This document shows, one piece after another, positions 8,370 to 16,887 of a stretch of 32,188 nt of DNA. Every line of letters begins with the position of its first letter. Within the stretch, counting starts at the first letter, position 1. The stretch is from Candidatus Aminicenantota bacterium. GTDB lineage: Bacteria > Acidobacteriota > Aminicenantia > Aminicenantales > Saccharicenantaceae. Location of the stretch: positions 1 to 32,188 of the forward strand of contig JACIYK010000004.1 in the NCBI GenBank assembly GCA_014359965.1, in the 5' to 3' direction. Under the pieces are notes generated by a model. That model was not told where the DNA came from. It worked only from the letters and a program-made list of their open reading frames with translations, and made no database searches. Both the position numbers and the translations under genes were made by a program.

Positions 8370-9857
8370 ATGAGTTTTAAGAAAGGCCTAGAAATTTTCT
8401 TAGTTTTTGCCTTGCTGCAAGTTTTGGTCTGGCCCCTTGCGGCTCAGATTAAGCTGGAAGTAAAGGAACATGTCCTTAGCAATGGCCTGAAAATTTTGAT
8501 GATCCCAAAACCAGGAGTTCCACGTGTGGTCTGCCACATCTATTACAAGGTTGGTTCTATCAATGAAAGACCAGGTATTACCGGGATAGCTCATGTTCAT
8601 GAACACATGATGTTCAAGGGTACCAAAATTATGGGCGTCACCGATTTCGCAGCAGATGATGCCATCAACAAGAAGATTGACGAACTGATGGATAAGATTT
8701 ATCGTGAAAAATATTGGAAGAGAAATGGGGACCAGCAAAAAATAGCTGAATGGCAGAAGCAGGCGGAAGAATTGATGAAGGAAGAAAAGAAATACATCAT
8801 CAAAGATCATCTGTGGGAGACCTACATGAAAAACGGCGGTACTGGACTCAATGCTTCTACCTCTGATGAGGTAACCGGATATTACGTCACCCTGCCAGCC
8901 AATAAGGTAGAACTGCAAATGCTCTTGGAAGCTGACCGCATGATGAATTCTTATTTTCGCGAGTTTTATTCAGAGAAAGATGTGGTCATGGAAGAAAGAA
9001 GGTTGAGCGAAAATCGTCCAGGGTATTTTTTTAGTGAGCAGGTCCGAGCAGTTTTTTACACCGCCTCTCCATATCACTGGAATGTCATTGGCTGGATGGA
9101 TGACCTGAAGAAGATGACTAAAAGAGACCTGATTGAATTCCACAACAAGTATTATGTGCCCAACAATGCTGTGGCTGTTTATGTTGGAGATTTTAAACCA
9201 GAGGAAATCATCCGTCTGGCAGAAAAATATTTTGGTCCGATTCCAAGGGGTGAAGATATTGAACCTATCCGCACTTCTGAGCCACCTCAGTATTCTCACA
9301 AGAGAATGTATGGAACAGGTCCGGGTATGCCCTATCTGCAGATGTGGTTCCACATTCCGCCCGAAGGTGACCCGGATGTTCCGGCATTGAACATCCTGGC
9401 GTCTATTCTCTCTGGGGAAACTGGCCGACTCAACCGGACTCTTGTCCAGCAGAAAGATGTGGCTATCAGAGCTACGGCCATGAGCCGGCCGCAATGGTAT
9501 GTTGGTGCTTTTACTTTTAACGTAATCCCCAAACTGCAGAAAGGCATCAACCCTGAAGACTTGGAAAAAGATATCTGGGAAGAACTGGAAAAAGTTAAAA
9601 AGGAGGGTGTGACCGAAGAAGAACTTCAGAAGGCTAAAAATAAAACGGAAGCCACCTTTATCCGCAGCCTTGAATCTCCGATGTTCCTGGCCATGAGAGT
9701 GGGGCGGGCTGAACTAAACCGCGGCTGGCGGTCGCTCATTGAAGACCTCGAAGCCATGAAAAAGGTTACCTCTGATGACGTGAAAAGAGTGGCCACGAAA
9801 TATTTTGTCAGGGACAACTGCCTGGTGGCCATCTATTCTCGCGGTCAGGGAAGATAA
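8370..9857 (+). CDS. Exported M16 zinc metalloprotease, catalytic member of a pair
   Basis: 495 residues with a Sec signal peptide (basic start, hydrophobic core to about residue 25, cleavage near PLAA-Q), so it acts in the periplasm or at the envelope. The inverted zinc motif HxxEH is HVHEH (His75, Glu78, His79) within GIAHVHEHMMFKGT. The distal Glu ligand is in VVMEERR (208/209), about 130 residues on rather than the usual 75 or so. The extra stretch is a Lys/Glu-rich, probably helical insertion around residues 95-145. The second half keeps the M16 fold, but the usual substrate-binding Tyr is replaced (KDVAIR instead of a GLAY-like motif). The ribosome site AGGAGGAGG sits seven bases before the ATG; an overlapping ATG at 8366 stops at once. 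It is followed after 12 bp by its non-catalytic partner. Confidence 0.93.
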   Translation: MSFKKGLEIFLVFALLQVLVWPLAAQIKLEVKEHVLSNGLKILMIPKPGVPRVVCHIYYKVGSINERPGITGIAHVHEHMMFKGTKIMGVTDFAADDAINKKIDELMDKIYREKYWKRNGDQQKIAEWQKQAEELMKEEKKYIIKDHLWETYMKNGGTGLNASTSDEVTGYYVTLPANKVELQMLLEADRMMNSYFREFYSEKDVVMEERRLSENRPGYFFSEQVRAVFYTASPYHWNVIGWMDDLKKMTKRDLIEFHNKYYVPNNAVAVYVGDFKPEEIIRLAEKYFGPIPRGEDIEPIRTSEPPQYSHKRMYGTGPGMPYLQMWFHIPPEGDPDVPALNILASILSGETGRLNRTLVQQKDVAIRATAMSRPQWYVGAFTFNVIPKLQKGINPEDLEKDIWEELEKVKKEGVTEEELQKAKNKTEATFIRSLESPMFLAMRVGRAELNRGWRSLIEDLEAMKKVTSDDVKRVATKYFVRDNCLVAIYSRGQGR

Positions 9858-9869
9858 GGAGGGATGACC

Positions 9870-11339
9870 ATGAAAAAAATATCAATCTGGATTTTAGGGA
9901 TTTTATTAATCATGCTTTTCTCTACTACAATGAAAGCCCAAACCCCGACCAGACCTGAGGACCTGAAATTCCCTCCGCTTAAGTTTGAACCACCCAACCC
10001 AGCCAGTTTCCGTGTGGCACTGGCTAACGGTCTGAGAGGCTACATAAGAGAAGAAAGAGCACTGCCGATTGTTAACATCACGGCTATAATTAACACCGGG
10101 AGCCTTTACGTGCCGAAAGAAAAGGCTGGTCTCACAGATATTCTTTCTGAATGCCTGATAAAGGGCGGGACTAAAACCAGGACCGGACAGGTTATTGAGG
10201 ACCGCATTGATTTTCTCGGTGGTAGCCTGAATTTTTCTGTGGGAGAAAGAACAGCTTCTCTGAGCATGTCGGTGCTAAGCAAAGACCTGGATGAGGGGCT
10301 GGAACTGTTTTTTGATGTGTTGATGAACCCTGAATTCAGAGAAGAAGCTATAAAGCTGGCAAAGGGGCGCTTGATTGAACAGCTTCGTTCTGCTAATGAC
10401 AACCCTAGCCAGGTGCTGGCCAGAGAGTTTGAGAAACTCCTTTACGGTGAACATCCTCTGACCTATGAACCTACCAAAGCCACGGTGGAAAGCATAACTC
10501 AAGCCGATTTGAAGGCCTTCCACAGCAAATATTTCTTTCCTAAAAACATCATCATCGCTGCTGCTGGAGACTTCAACCGCGAGCAGTTAAAAAGCAAAAT
10601 AAACAAGTATGCCTCAAAATGGACTAACAAGAGTCTTTCTTTCCCGGCCATCAGCAAGAACTTCCCGCAACCTGAACCTGGCGTTTATTTTATCCAGAAG
10701 AAAATCAATCAGGGTTATATTTCTATCGGACATCTCGGAATTGAGGATACCAACCCGGATTATTTTGCTGTCCAGGTGATGAATTTTATTCTTGGTGGTG
10801 GAAGCTTCACTTCCAGGATTACCTCCAAAGTGCGCTCAGATGAAGGCCTGGCCTACAACACCGGCAGCCGATTCACCTACCGATGGGGTTTCCCGGGGAT
10901 TTTTTCGGGCTATGTTCAGACGAAATCCGAAACGGTTGGTTATGCCATTTCTTTAATCCTGAAAGAGTTTGAGCGCATCAGGCAGGAACCTGTTTCGGAT
11001 GCGGAAATGGAAACAGCCATTAATTACTACCTGGAAAGCTTTGCTGATTTCTTTCAGAGTCCGATCAGGACCATGGTTAATTTTGCCAATCTGGAACTTC
11101 AGGGAAAGCCTATGAATTATTACTCCACTTACCGGGATAAAATTAAGGCTGTAACCAAAGAGAAAGTTATGGAAGTAGCCAGAAAGTACATACGCCCGGA
11201 TAAGATGGTAATCATGATTGTAGGTGACTGGGAACCATGTAATAAGGGGTCAGATAAGTTCCCTGGCCCACTGGAGAAACTGGGCAAAATACATAGAGTG
11301 AAGTTGATGAATCCGCTGACCGGTAAGCTGGAAGATTAA
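9870..11339 (+). CDS. Exported M16-family protein lacking the zinc site, partner subunit
   Basis: 489 residues from the ATG at 9870, which has GGAGGG six bases upstream. The ATG at 9864 touches the ribosome site and is less likely. The signal peptide runs to about residue 24 (TMKA-Q). The region aligned with HxxEH reads GLTDILSECLIKGG, so the zinc ligands His, Glu and His are replaced by Asp, Ser and Glu and the protein should not be catalytic. It retains the C-terminal Arg/Tyr substrate-binding pair, SRITSKVRSDEGLAY, which the upstream protein has partly lost. Paired M16B proteins of this kind form heterodimers with one catalytic and one binding subunit. Tight spacing behind the first gene supports co-expression. 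The operon ends at the terminator at 11412-11445. Confidence 0.9.
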   Translation: MKKISIWILGILLIMLFSTTMKAQTPTRPEDLKFPPLKFEPPNPASFRVALANGLRGYIREERALPIVNITAIINTGSLYVPKEKAGLTDILSECLIKGGTKTRTGQVIEDRIDFLGGSLNFSVGERTASLSMSVLSKDLDEGLELFFDVLMNPEFREEAIKLAKGRLIEQLRSANDNPSQVLAREFEKLLYGEHPLTYEPTKATVESITQADLKAFHSKYFFPKNIIIAAAGDFNREQLKSKINKYASKWTNKSLSFPAISKNFPQPEPGVYFIQKKINQGYISIGHLGIEDTNPDYFAVQVMNFILGGGSFTSRITSKVRSDEGLAYNTGSRFTYRWGFPGIFSGYVQTKSETVGYAISLILKEFERIRQEPVSDAEMETAINYYLESFADFFQSPIRTMVNFANLELQGKPMNYYSTYRDKIKAVTKEKVMEVARKYIRPDKMVIMIVGDWEPCNKGSDKFPGPLEKLGKIHRVKLMNPLTGKLED

Positions 11340-11411
11340 AATCTTTAGAAAGACGCTGAAGTTTTTTGGGATGGGCTTTTTGCCATCCTGAACTAAGGAG
11401 AGAAAAATTAG

Positions 11412-11445
11412 AAAGGGCAGCCGTGAGGCTGCCCTATTTTTTTCT
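11412..11445 (+). terminator. Rho-independent terminator of the M16 operon
   Basis: GGGCAGCC (11415-11422) and GGCTGCCC (11427-11434) form a perfect 8-bp GC-rich stem around a GTGA loop, followed by TATTTTTTT. It lies 75 bases after the stop of the second M16 gene. This is the clearest terminator in the window. Confidence 0.92.
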
Positions 11446-11583
11446 TTGTCGTAATCCGGTGTATCCTTGGTATTTCAGCCTGTCCTTTCTGATGGACAAT
11501 GGAGAACTCTTAACCAATCTATTTTTTCTTGACCCTTAATGGCTCGGGCTGGCCCATTTTTTGCTTTGCTGTGGTTAGAAAAG

Positions 11584-11682
11584 ATGAAAAAAAAATGTAG
11601 TCTGGACCACAAGAGACTTAAAGCTTTGGTAGCTCGAAGCAGAATAACGGCCAGGGAAGAAGTAAAGCAATTATTTTTATAA
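11584..11682 (+). CDS. Possible 32-residue basic small protein
   Basis: An ATG-to-TAA frame of 32 codons begins MKKKCSLDHKRLKALV and ends REEVKQLFL. It is strongly basic, has one Cys and an amphipathic Leu/Arg pattern, and no membrane segment. The upstream sequence (TTAGAAAAG) is a poor ribosome site. It sits in the leader of the beta-barrel gene, whose own start is 20 bases after this stop. It could be a leader peptide or chance; I do not recognise a family. Confidence 0.2.
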   Translation: MKKKCSLDHKRLKALVARSRITAREEVKQLFL

Positions 11683-11701
11683 AAATTGAAGGAGGTGTGG
11701 T

Positions 11702-12364
11702 ATGAAAAAGAAACTCTGGCTAATGCTCCTAAGCTTGTTTTTGGTTGTTTCTGGTTATGCAGCCGGGGTTAAGCCAGGTTTAAGGTTCTGGGGAGGAGCA
11801 ACTATGTCCAGGTATGTAGGCACGCCAATTTTAGAGGTGAGTATCCCTGAAACTAGTTATAAGAATTCCTGGAGGACCGACATTAACCTGGGAGCTGGGC
11901 TAGAATTTAAGGTTAGCCAAACTCCACTTGCCTTTATTCTGGACCTGGGTTACCTGGAAAAAGGGACAAATCTTGATATCTATTATCTTGATATCAAAAC
12001 AGGCTCCTTGCCATACAGTCTCGGAACTTTAAGCCAGATGGGTTTAGCCAGAGTGAATTTCTCTGGAAAATGGTCTCCGTATCTTCTGGCCGGGTATGAG
12101 CTGGCGTTTGTTCTTAAACATCGCGGTGAGCTCTTCGGGCTGAGCGAACCCGACCTTAAGTCAGATAGTAAAAAGACTGATTTCTGTTTGGTAGCTGGAG
12201 CCGGGCTTGAGTTCAAGGGACAGAAGATGAGCCCGTTTCTAGAGGTATGTTATCATCATGGTCTGGTCAACCTCAGCCGGATGACAGGAAGCTTGGAGTA
12301 TTATCCGAGCATTAAAAGCAGGGCCTTAGTGTTTAATGCCGGTTTTAAGTTCGGAAAATCATAA
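11702..12364 (+). CDS. Small outer-membrane beta-barrel protein
   Basis: 220 residues with a clean Sec signal peptide (MKKK, hydrophobic core, cleavage near GYA-AG). The mature part alternates hydrophobic and polar residues in strand-like stretches (DINLGAGLEFKV, LAFILDLGYLEKG, WSPYLLAGYELAFVL, FCLVAGAGLEFKG, LVFNAGFKFG) and ends near the Phe-containing strand expected of BAM substrates, here followed by Gly-Lys-Ser. This is the pattern of the PorT/OmpA-like outer-membrane beta-barrel domains of about eight strands. The function is unknown; such proteins range from structural to transport roles. A near-perfect ribosome site, AAGGAGGTG, precedes the ATG. The gene stands alone and converges on aspS. 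Confidence 0.8.
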   Translation: MKKKLWLMLLSLFLVVSGYAAGVKPGLRFWGGATMSRYVGTPILEVSIPETSYKNSWRTDINLGAGLEFKVSQTPLAFILDLGYLEKGTNLDIYYLDIKTGSLPYSLGTLSQMGLARVNFSGKWSPYLLAGYELAFVLKHRGELFGLSEPDLKSDSKKTDFCLVAGAGLEFKGQKMSPFLEVCYHHGLVNLSRMTGSLEYYPSIKSRALVFNAGFKFGKS

Positions 12365-12487
12365 GACTGACAATTAAGACTGCAAAAAGTCATGAGGAAA
12401 CAGTAGGTAGGCGTCTTCAAATAGAAAACACCACGCTGTCTTTCGGCGGAAGAAATCTCAAAAACTATTACCGCTAAAGAAATGGAA

Positions 12488-14257
12488 TTAAGGTTTGATG
12501 ATTTTAATCCCGAGTTCCTCAAGCTGGTGCGGGTCAACTGGCGAAGGGGAGCCGGTCATCAAACACATGGCGCTGGTGGTTTTAGGGAAGGGGATAACTT
12601 CCCGGATGGAATCCTCGCCGCAAAGCAGCATCACCAGCCGGTCAAACCCTAAGGCAATACCGCCATGGGGCGGGGCGCCGTAAGTTAAGGCTTCCAGGAA
12701 GAAACCAAACTTTTCTTCAGCCTGCTCAGGAGACAGGCCAAGAATCTTAAAAATCCGGGCCTGAAGTTCAGGCTGGTGGATTCTTATAGAACCGCCGCCC
12801 ACTTCATAACCGTTGAGCACCAGGTCGTAAGCCAGGGCTCTAACTTTGAAAGGGTCGGTTTCCAGGAAATCAACATCAGCCGGGTTGGGAGAAGTGAAAG
12901 GATGGTGCATGGAGACAATTTTCTGTTCTTCCTCACTCCATTCAAAAAGTGGGAAATCAGTGACCCAGCAGAAGGCTCTGGCCCTCTTATCAATTTTGCC
13001 TGCGTTTATTTTTTCCTGAATAAAATTCTTTCTGAACTCTCCCAGAACCTTGACGGCTGTTTCTTTGGGGGAAGCCACCATCAGCACCAGGTCGCCTTCT
13101 TCAGCCTTCATTTTTTCCCAGAGCAACAGAAGCCTATCAGCCGGGAGCTTTAAAGAACTCTTAAGCTGGCCTTCAGATTTTTTAATCCAAATTAACCCGG
13201 CTGCGCCCAGAGCTTTAGCCTCTTCCTGCAGTTTGTCCAGGCGGGAGCGGGAATATCTCCCCCCATCTTTAACCAGCAGACCCTTGAGCAAGCCGTCTTT
13301 TTCCAGCGCATTATTGATGATTTCAGAGCCAAGCTCAGGGGCCAAAGCGGTTAAATCTTCTATGGCCACCGGGTCCCGGAGGTCCGGTTTATCCGAGCCG
13401 TATTTCTCCATGGCTTCACTGTAACTCAGCCTGGGAAACGGATGGCTGATCTTTTCACCATTAAGGCAGAAAAGCCTATCCATCAGTTCTTCTATCAGTT
13501 CATAAACATCTTCACGGGTGATGAAGCTCATCTCAATATCAATCTGAGTGAACTCCGGCTGGCGGTCGGCTCGCAAATCTTCATCGCGGAAGCATCTGAC
13601 AATCTGAAAGTAGCGGTCAAAACCAGCAATCATCAGGATTTGCTTGAAAAGCTGGGGTGACTGCGGCAGGGCGTAAAACTTGCCGTGGTGGATGCGGCTA
13701 GGTACTAAATAATCTCTGGCTCCTTCTGGTGTGCTTTTGGTCAGAAACGGGGTTTCTATTTCCAGAAATCCTTTTTCGCTTAGGAAATTTCTGGTGGCCA
13801 GCGCCGCCTGGTGGCGCAAGATGATGTTTTTCTGCATGGAGGGCCGCCGGAGGTCAAGGTAGCGGTACTTGAACCTGAGTTCTTCTGCAGCCTGGGGTGG
13901 GTCGGAAATAACAAAAGGCGTAATCCTGGAAGTATTGAGAATTTTGAGCTCTTCTATCTTTACTTCCACTTCACCCGTGGGCAGCTGACGGTTTATAGCT
14001 TCTCCCTGGCGGAGCCGGACCACGCCCTTTACTTGAATCACGTATTCACTTTTCAACTTTTTGGCTTCTTCCAGAAGAGAAGGCGTTTCCTGGTCAGCTA
14101 CCAGTTGCACCAGGCCGCTTCTATCGCGCAGGTCAACAAAAGCCAGACTGCCTATATCTCGAACTCTTTGTACCCATCCAGTCAGGACTACTGGCTGTCC
14201 TTCATCCCGGGCTCTCAACTCTCCGCAGTAGTGGGTTCTTTTTTCAGGTTGAGGCAT
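12488..14257 (-). CDS. aspS: Aspartyl-tRNA synthetase, bacterial type
   Basis: Charges tRNA-Asp (or both tRNA-Asp and tRNA-Asn if non-discriminating) in the cytosol. It has 589 residues, the usual length for the bacterial enzyme with a GAD insertion domain. The N-terminal OB-fold anticodon domain includes LTGWVQRVRDIGSLAFVDLRD. Class II motif 2 is RCFRDEDLRADRQPEFTQ and motif 3 is GGIALGFDRLVMLL. The start codon overlaps the 3' end of hisS by 14 bases, with AAAGGA as ribosome site inside hisS, so translation is probably coupled. Whether the organism needs the Asn pathway (GatCAB) cannot be told here. Confidence 0.97.
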   Translation of the reverse strand: MPQPEKRTHYCGELRARDEGQPVVLTGWVQRVRDIGSLAFVDLRDRSGLVQLVADQETPSLLEEAKKLKSEYVIQVKGVVRLRQGEAINRQLPTGEVEVKIEELKILNTSRITPFVISDPPQAAEELRFKYRYLDLRRPSMQKNIILRHQAALATRNFLSEKGFLEIETPFLTKSTPEGARDYLVPSRIHHGKFYALPQSPQLFKQILMIAGFDRYFQIVRCFRDEDLRADRQPEFTQIDIEMSFITREDVYELIEELMDRLFCLNGEKISHPFPRLSYSEAMEKYGSDKPDLRDPVAIEDLTALAPELGSEIINNALEKDGLLKGLLVKDGGRYSRSRLDKLQEEAKALGAAGLIWIKKSEGQLKSSLKLPADRLLLLWEKMKAEEGDLVLMVASPKETAVKVLGEFRKNFIQEKINAGKIDKRARAFCWVTDFPLFEWSEEEQKIVSMHHPFTSPNPADVDFLETDPFKVRALAYDLVLNGYEVGGGSIRIHQPELQARIFKILGLSPEQAEEKFGFFLEALTYGAPPHGGIALGFDRLVMLLCGEDSIREVIPFPKTTSAMCLMTGSPSPVDPHQLEELGIKIIKP

Positions 14258-15527
14258 CTTGTTTTCCTTTTTGCTTTACGATTTTAAGCAATTCTTCGTT
14301 TGTTCCTTCATACTGTTGTGAATTGTTCATGTCTTTGAGCTGGAACAAACCACGGGCCAGTTCGTTTTCACCTATAATCAGCACCCAATCAGCGCCAATC
14401 TTGTTAGCCCGGCTGAAATGAGCTTTCATATTCCGGTCTTTGAATTCTACCAAACATTCAACACCCTTCTGTCTCCATTCGCGGGCTGTAGCCAGACTCT
14501 TTTTCTTGGCTTCTTCGCCCAGATAAGCAATATAGACAAAACTTTCTTTGGGCGTGGTAATCCGGGCTACCGAAAGAAGCCTTTCTACACCCATGGCAAA
14601 ACCGATACCGCACAGGTCAGGTCCGCCAAATTCTTTGACCATATCATCATAACGGCCGCCGCCACAGATGGCATTCTGTGCCCCGAGGTGTTCGGTGACT
14701 ATTTCAAAAGCAGTTTTAGTGTAATAGTCAAGTCCGCGCACGAGAGTTGGGTCAATGCGGTAGTTTATCCCGTAGAAGTCCAGATAACTGCGAAACTGCT
14801 CAAAGTGTGTGCGACATTCCTCACACAAGTATTCAGTGATAAGGGGAAAGGTAGCTGCTGCTTCCCGGCAGGTTTCAACCTTGCAATCAAATATCCTCAG
14901 CGGGTTAATCTCTGCCTTGCGCTGGCAGTCCGGGCACAGCCGGTCTTTTACAGCCCTGGCTGCCTGTCGGAGAGCCTGTCCATAAGCGGGCCGGCATTTC
15001 TTACAGCCAACAGAATTGACCAGTGTTTCTACCTTTTCCACACCCAGCTTTTTCAGTAGATGGTGAGCCATTTCCACGATTTCGGCGTCTACGGCCGGGT
15101 CTTTTTCCCCAAAAACTTCTATGTCAATCTGGTGAAACTGCCGGTAGCGACCTTTCTGCGGTTTGTCATACCTGAACATCGGGCCGATGTAGTAAAAACG
15201 AAGGGGTTGCGGTTGAAGGTCTAAACGGTGTTCTATGATGGCCCTGACCACCGAAGGCGTATATTCAGGCCTGAGAGTAATTGACCTCCCGCCCTTATCT
15301 ACAAAGGTATACATTTCTTTGGTCACAATGTCGGAGGAAGCGCCGGTACCTTTTTCAAAAAGCTCGGTGGGCTCAATAACAGGTGCTCTAAGCTCCCGGT
15401 AGCCATAAAGCTCGAAAATTTGCCTGGCCGTAGCTTCAGCCACCTGCCAGTAACGCGCTTCCTGCGGCAGTATATCCTTGGTTCCTTTGATAGCGGAAAT
15501 TTCTTTTTTGTTGGTTTCTTCGTTCAT
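14244..15527 (-). CDS. hisS: Histidyl-tRNA synthetase
   Basis: Charges tRNA-His with histidine. It is a 427-residue class II enzyme. Motif 1 follows AIKGTKDILPQEARYW, motif 2 is the PMFRYDKPQKGRYRQF region, and the histidine-specific loop is LVRGLDYYTKTAFEI with motif 3 GIGFAMGVERLLS. The middle insertion carries CxxC pairs (GCKKC, CPDC, CEEC), a form seen in a subset of bacterial HisRS and possibly zinc-binding. The C-terminal anticodon-binding domain is complete. It lies 82 bp behind accA with no terminator between, and its last codons overlap the aspS start. Confidence 0.97.
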   Translation of the reverse strand: MNEETNKKEISAIKGTKDILPQEARYWQVAEATARQIFELYGYRELRAPVIEPTELFEKGTGASSDIVTKEMYTFVDKGGRSITLRPEYTPSVVRAIIEHRLDLQPQPLRFYYIGPMFRYDKPQKGRYRQFHQIDIEVFGEKDPAVDAEIVEMAHHLLKKLGVEKVETLVNSVGCKKCRPAYGQALRQAARAVKDRLCPDCQRKAEINPLRIFDCKVETCREAAATFPLITEYLCEECRTHFEQFRSYLDFYGINYRIDPTLVRGLDYYTKTAFEIVTEHLGAQNAICGGGRYDDMVKEFGGPDLCGIGFAMGVERLLSVARITTPKESFVYIAYLGEEAKKKSLATAREWRQKGVECLVEFKDRNMKAHFSRANKIGADWVLIIGENELARGLFQLKDMNNSQQYEGTNEELLKIVKQKGKQDAST

Positions 15528-15609
15528 GACTCGTTACCTGGTAAGAAATAAAGTTTTTGGAGAAAAGTACTGGTTCAATTTTGCCTGGTTATTCCTTTTT
15601 CCTCTTACT

Positions 15610-16572
15610 TCATACTATTTTAAAAACACCCTGACGCCTGATTTTCTTGTAGCGTTCTTCCAGTAATTCTTCCAGGCTGAGCTGCTGCAGCTTCTTTAGG
15701 GTTTGGCTTAAATGTTTATCTACGTTTTTGAAGGTGGTTTCATAATCCATGTGGGCACCGCCGGGGGGTTCAGGAATGATCCTGTCAATGATGCCCAGTT
15801 CATAAAGCTTTTGGGCCCGTAATCCGAGATTTTCTGCTGCTTTTTCTACAGCCGTGGGCCCCTGGTCTTTCCAGAGAATGGCCGCGCATCCTTCAGGTGA
15901 AATAACAGAGTAAAAAGCATACTCCAGCATCAGCAGGGCATCTCCGAAACCAATGCCCAGTCCGCCGCCGCTTCCGCCTTCCCCGATAATAACATTGATG
16001 ATGGGCGTCTTCAGTCGGGAAATAACTTTCAGGTTGTAAGCAATGGCCTCGGCCTGACCTCTTTCCTCGGCTCCAATACCCGGGTAAGCTCCAGGAGTAT
16101 CAACAAAAGTAATGACCGGAAAGCCAAATTTCTCTGCCATCTGCATAATGCGCAGTGCTTTTCTGTAGCCTTCAGGGTTAGGCTGACCAAAGTTCCTTTC
16201 CAGACGGGCCTTGGTTGTCCGGCCTTTCTGGTGACCGATAACAGCTACAGTCTGACCCTTGTAAAAGGCCAAACCAGCCACGATGGCTGGGTCATCAGCA
16301 AACCGCCGGTCGCCGTGAAATTCCATGAAATCCTGGAAAAGGGCGTTAATGTAATCAAGCGTGTAAGGTCTTTTAGGATGGCGGGCAATCTGGACGATAT
16401 GAACGGCTGTAAGTTCCGGGGCAATCTTTTTCCATAGCTTCTCTATCCGGGCCCGAAGGACGGTAATTTTTTCATTCCTGTTAGAATCCTCACTGGTTTC
16501 CAGAACTTCAATCTGTTCTTTAAGCTCTACCAGCGGTCGTTCCAAAGAATAAAAGTCAATCTTTTCTTTCAT
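15610..16572 (-). CDS. accA: Acetyl-CoA carboxylase carboxyltransferase, alpha subunit
   Basis: One half of the carboxyltransferase that passes CO2 from biotin to acetyl-CoA, the first committed step of fatty-acid synthesis. It has 320 residues, as expected. Family hallmarks include HPKRPYTLDYI, FHGDRRFADD, GHQKGR, GRTTKARLERNFG, FVDTPGAYPGIGAEERGQ and the oxyanion-forming GEGGSGGGLGIG. The helical N-terminus matches AccA rather than AccD, and there is no zinc ribbon. accD is not adjacent. The ribosome site is modest (GAGAG). A promoter with consensus TTGACA is found at 16618-16647, and accA probably leads a transcript continuing into hisS and aspS. Confidence 0.97.
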   Translation of the reverse strand: MKEKIDFYSLERPLVELKEQIEVLETSEDSNRNEKITVLRARIEKLWKKIAPELTAVHIVQIARHPKRPYTLDYINALFQDFMEFHGDRRFADDPAIVAGLAFYKGQTVAVIGHQKGRTTKARLERNFGQPNPEGYRKALRIMQMAEKFGFPVITFVDTPGAYPGIGAEERGQAEAIAYNLKVISRLKTPIINVIIGEGGSGGGLGIGFGDALLMLEYAFYSVISPEGCAAILWKDQGPTAVEKAAENLGLRAQKLYELGIIDRIIPEPPGGAHMDYETTFKNVDKHLSQTLKKLQQLSLEELLEERYKKIRRQGVFKIV

Positions 16573-16887
16573 TTTTAACTCTCGCAGTTATTTTATCAGA
16601 AAACCGGCGTTCAGGGTATTCTAAAAAGATAGTGGCTCTTCTGTCAAGTATCGGTTTATGAAGCGGCCGGAAGGTGAGAAAAAATTTCCCGCAAAAACGT
16701 CTTTAGTAGGGATAAAGAAAAAAAAGATAAAGGAATTGATGATGCTTTACAGGAAGATACCATGAGGTGGGGGCTTCCTCAGCCAGCTAGTTTGCGCTTG
16801 CAGAATCGGGTAAGTTCAGTCTTTCATTCAGGTTAATTCTCAACATTCATGCCGCTTTTTTCTGACAGTCTGAAGAGGCCAAACAAC
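16573..16887. other. 315-bp spacer between accA and rlmB
   Basis: Contains the accA promoter near its low-coordinate end. The remainder, downstream of the rlmB stop on the - strand, shows no clear terminator hairpin, no RNA gene and no frame with a ribosome site. Confidence 0.5.
16618..16647 (-). promoter_or_regulatory. Sigma-70-like promoter upstream of accA
   Basis: On the - strand, consensus TTGACA (16647-16642) and TAGAAT (16623-16618, five of six matches) are separated by 18 bp. The start of transcription would be about 40 bases before the accA ATG. Confidence 0.6.

Larger units (their letters stand above)
11340..11701. other. 362-bp spacer between the M16 operon and a beta-barrel gene
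   Basis: Contains the operon terminator at 11412-11445, a weaker imperfect hairpin followed by TTTTTT around 11538-11562, and a 32-codon frame at 11584-11682. I see no convincing -10/-35 pair for the downstream barrel gene, although the second terminator-like element and the strong ribosome site suggest that gene has its own promoter here. Confidence 0.5.

Noticed and set aside
12363-12382. Direct repeat AAGACTG twice after the small barrel gene
   Set aside because: Seven bases, two copies, no third copy or insertion-sequence context; probably chance.
13811-15059. Long frames (158 and 213 codons) antisense to aspS and hisS
   Set aside because: They mirror strongly conserved synthetase genes on the other strand, have no ribosome sites and no family resemblance.
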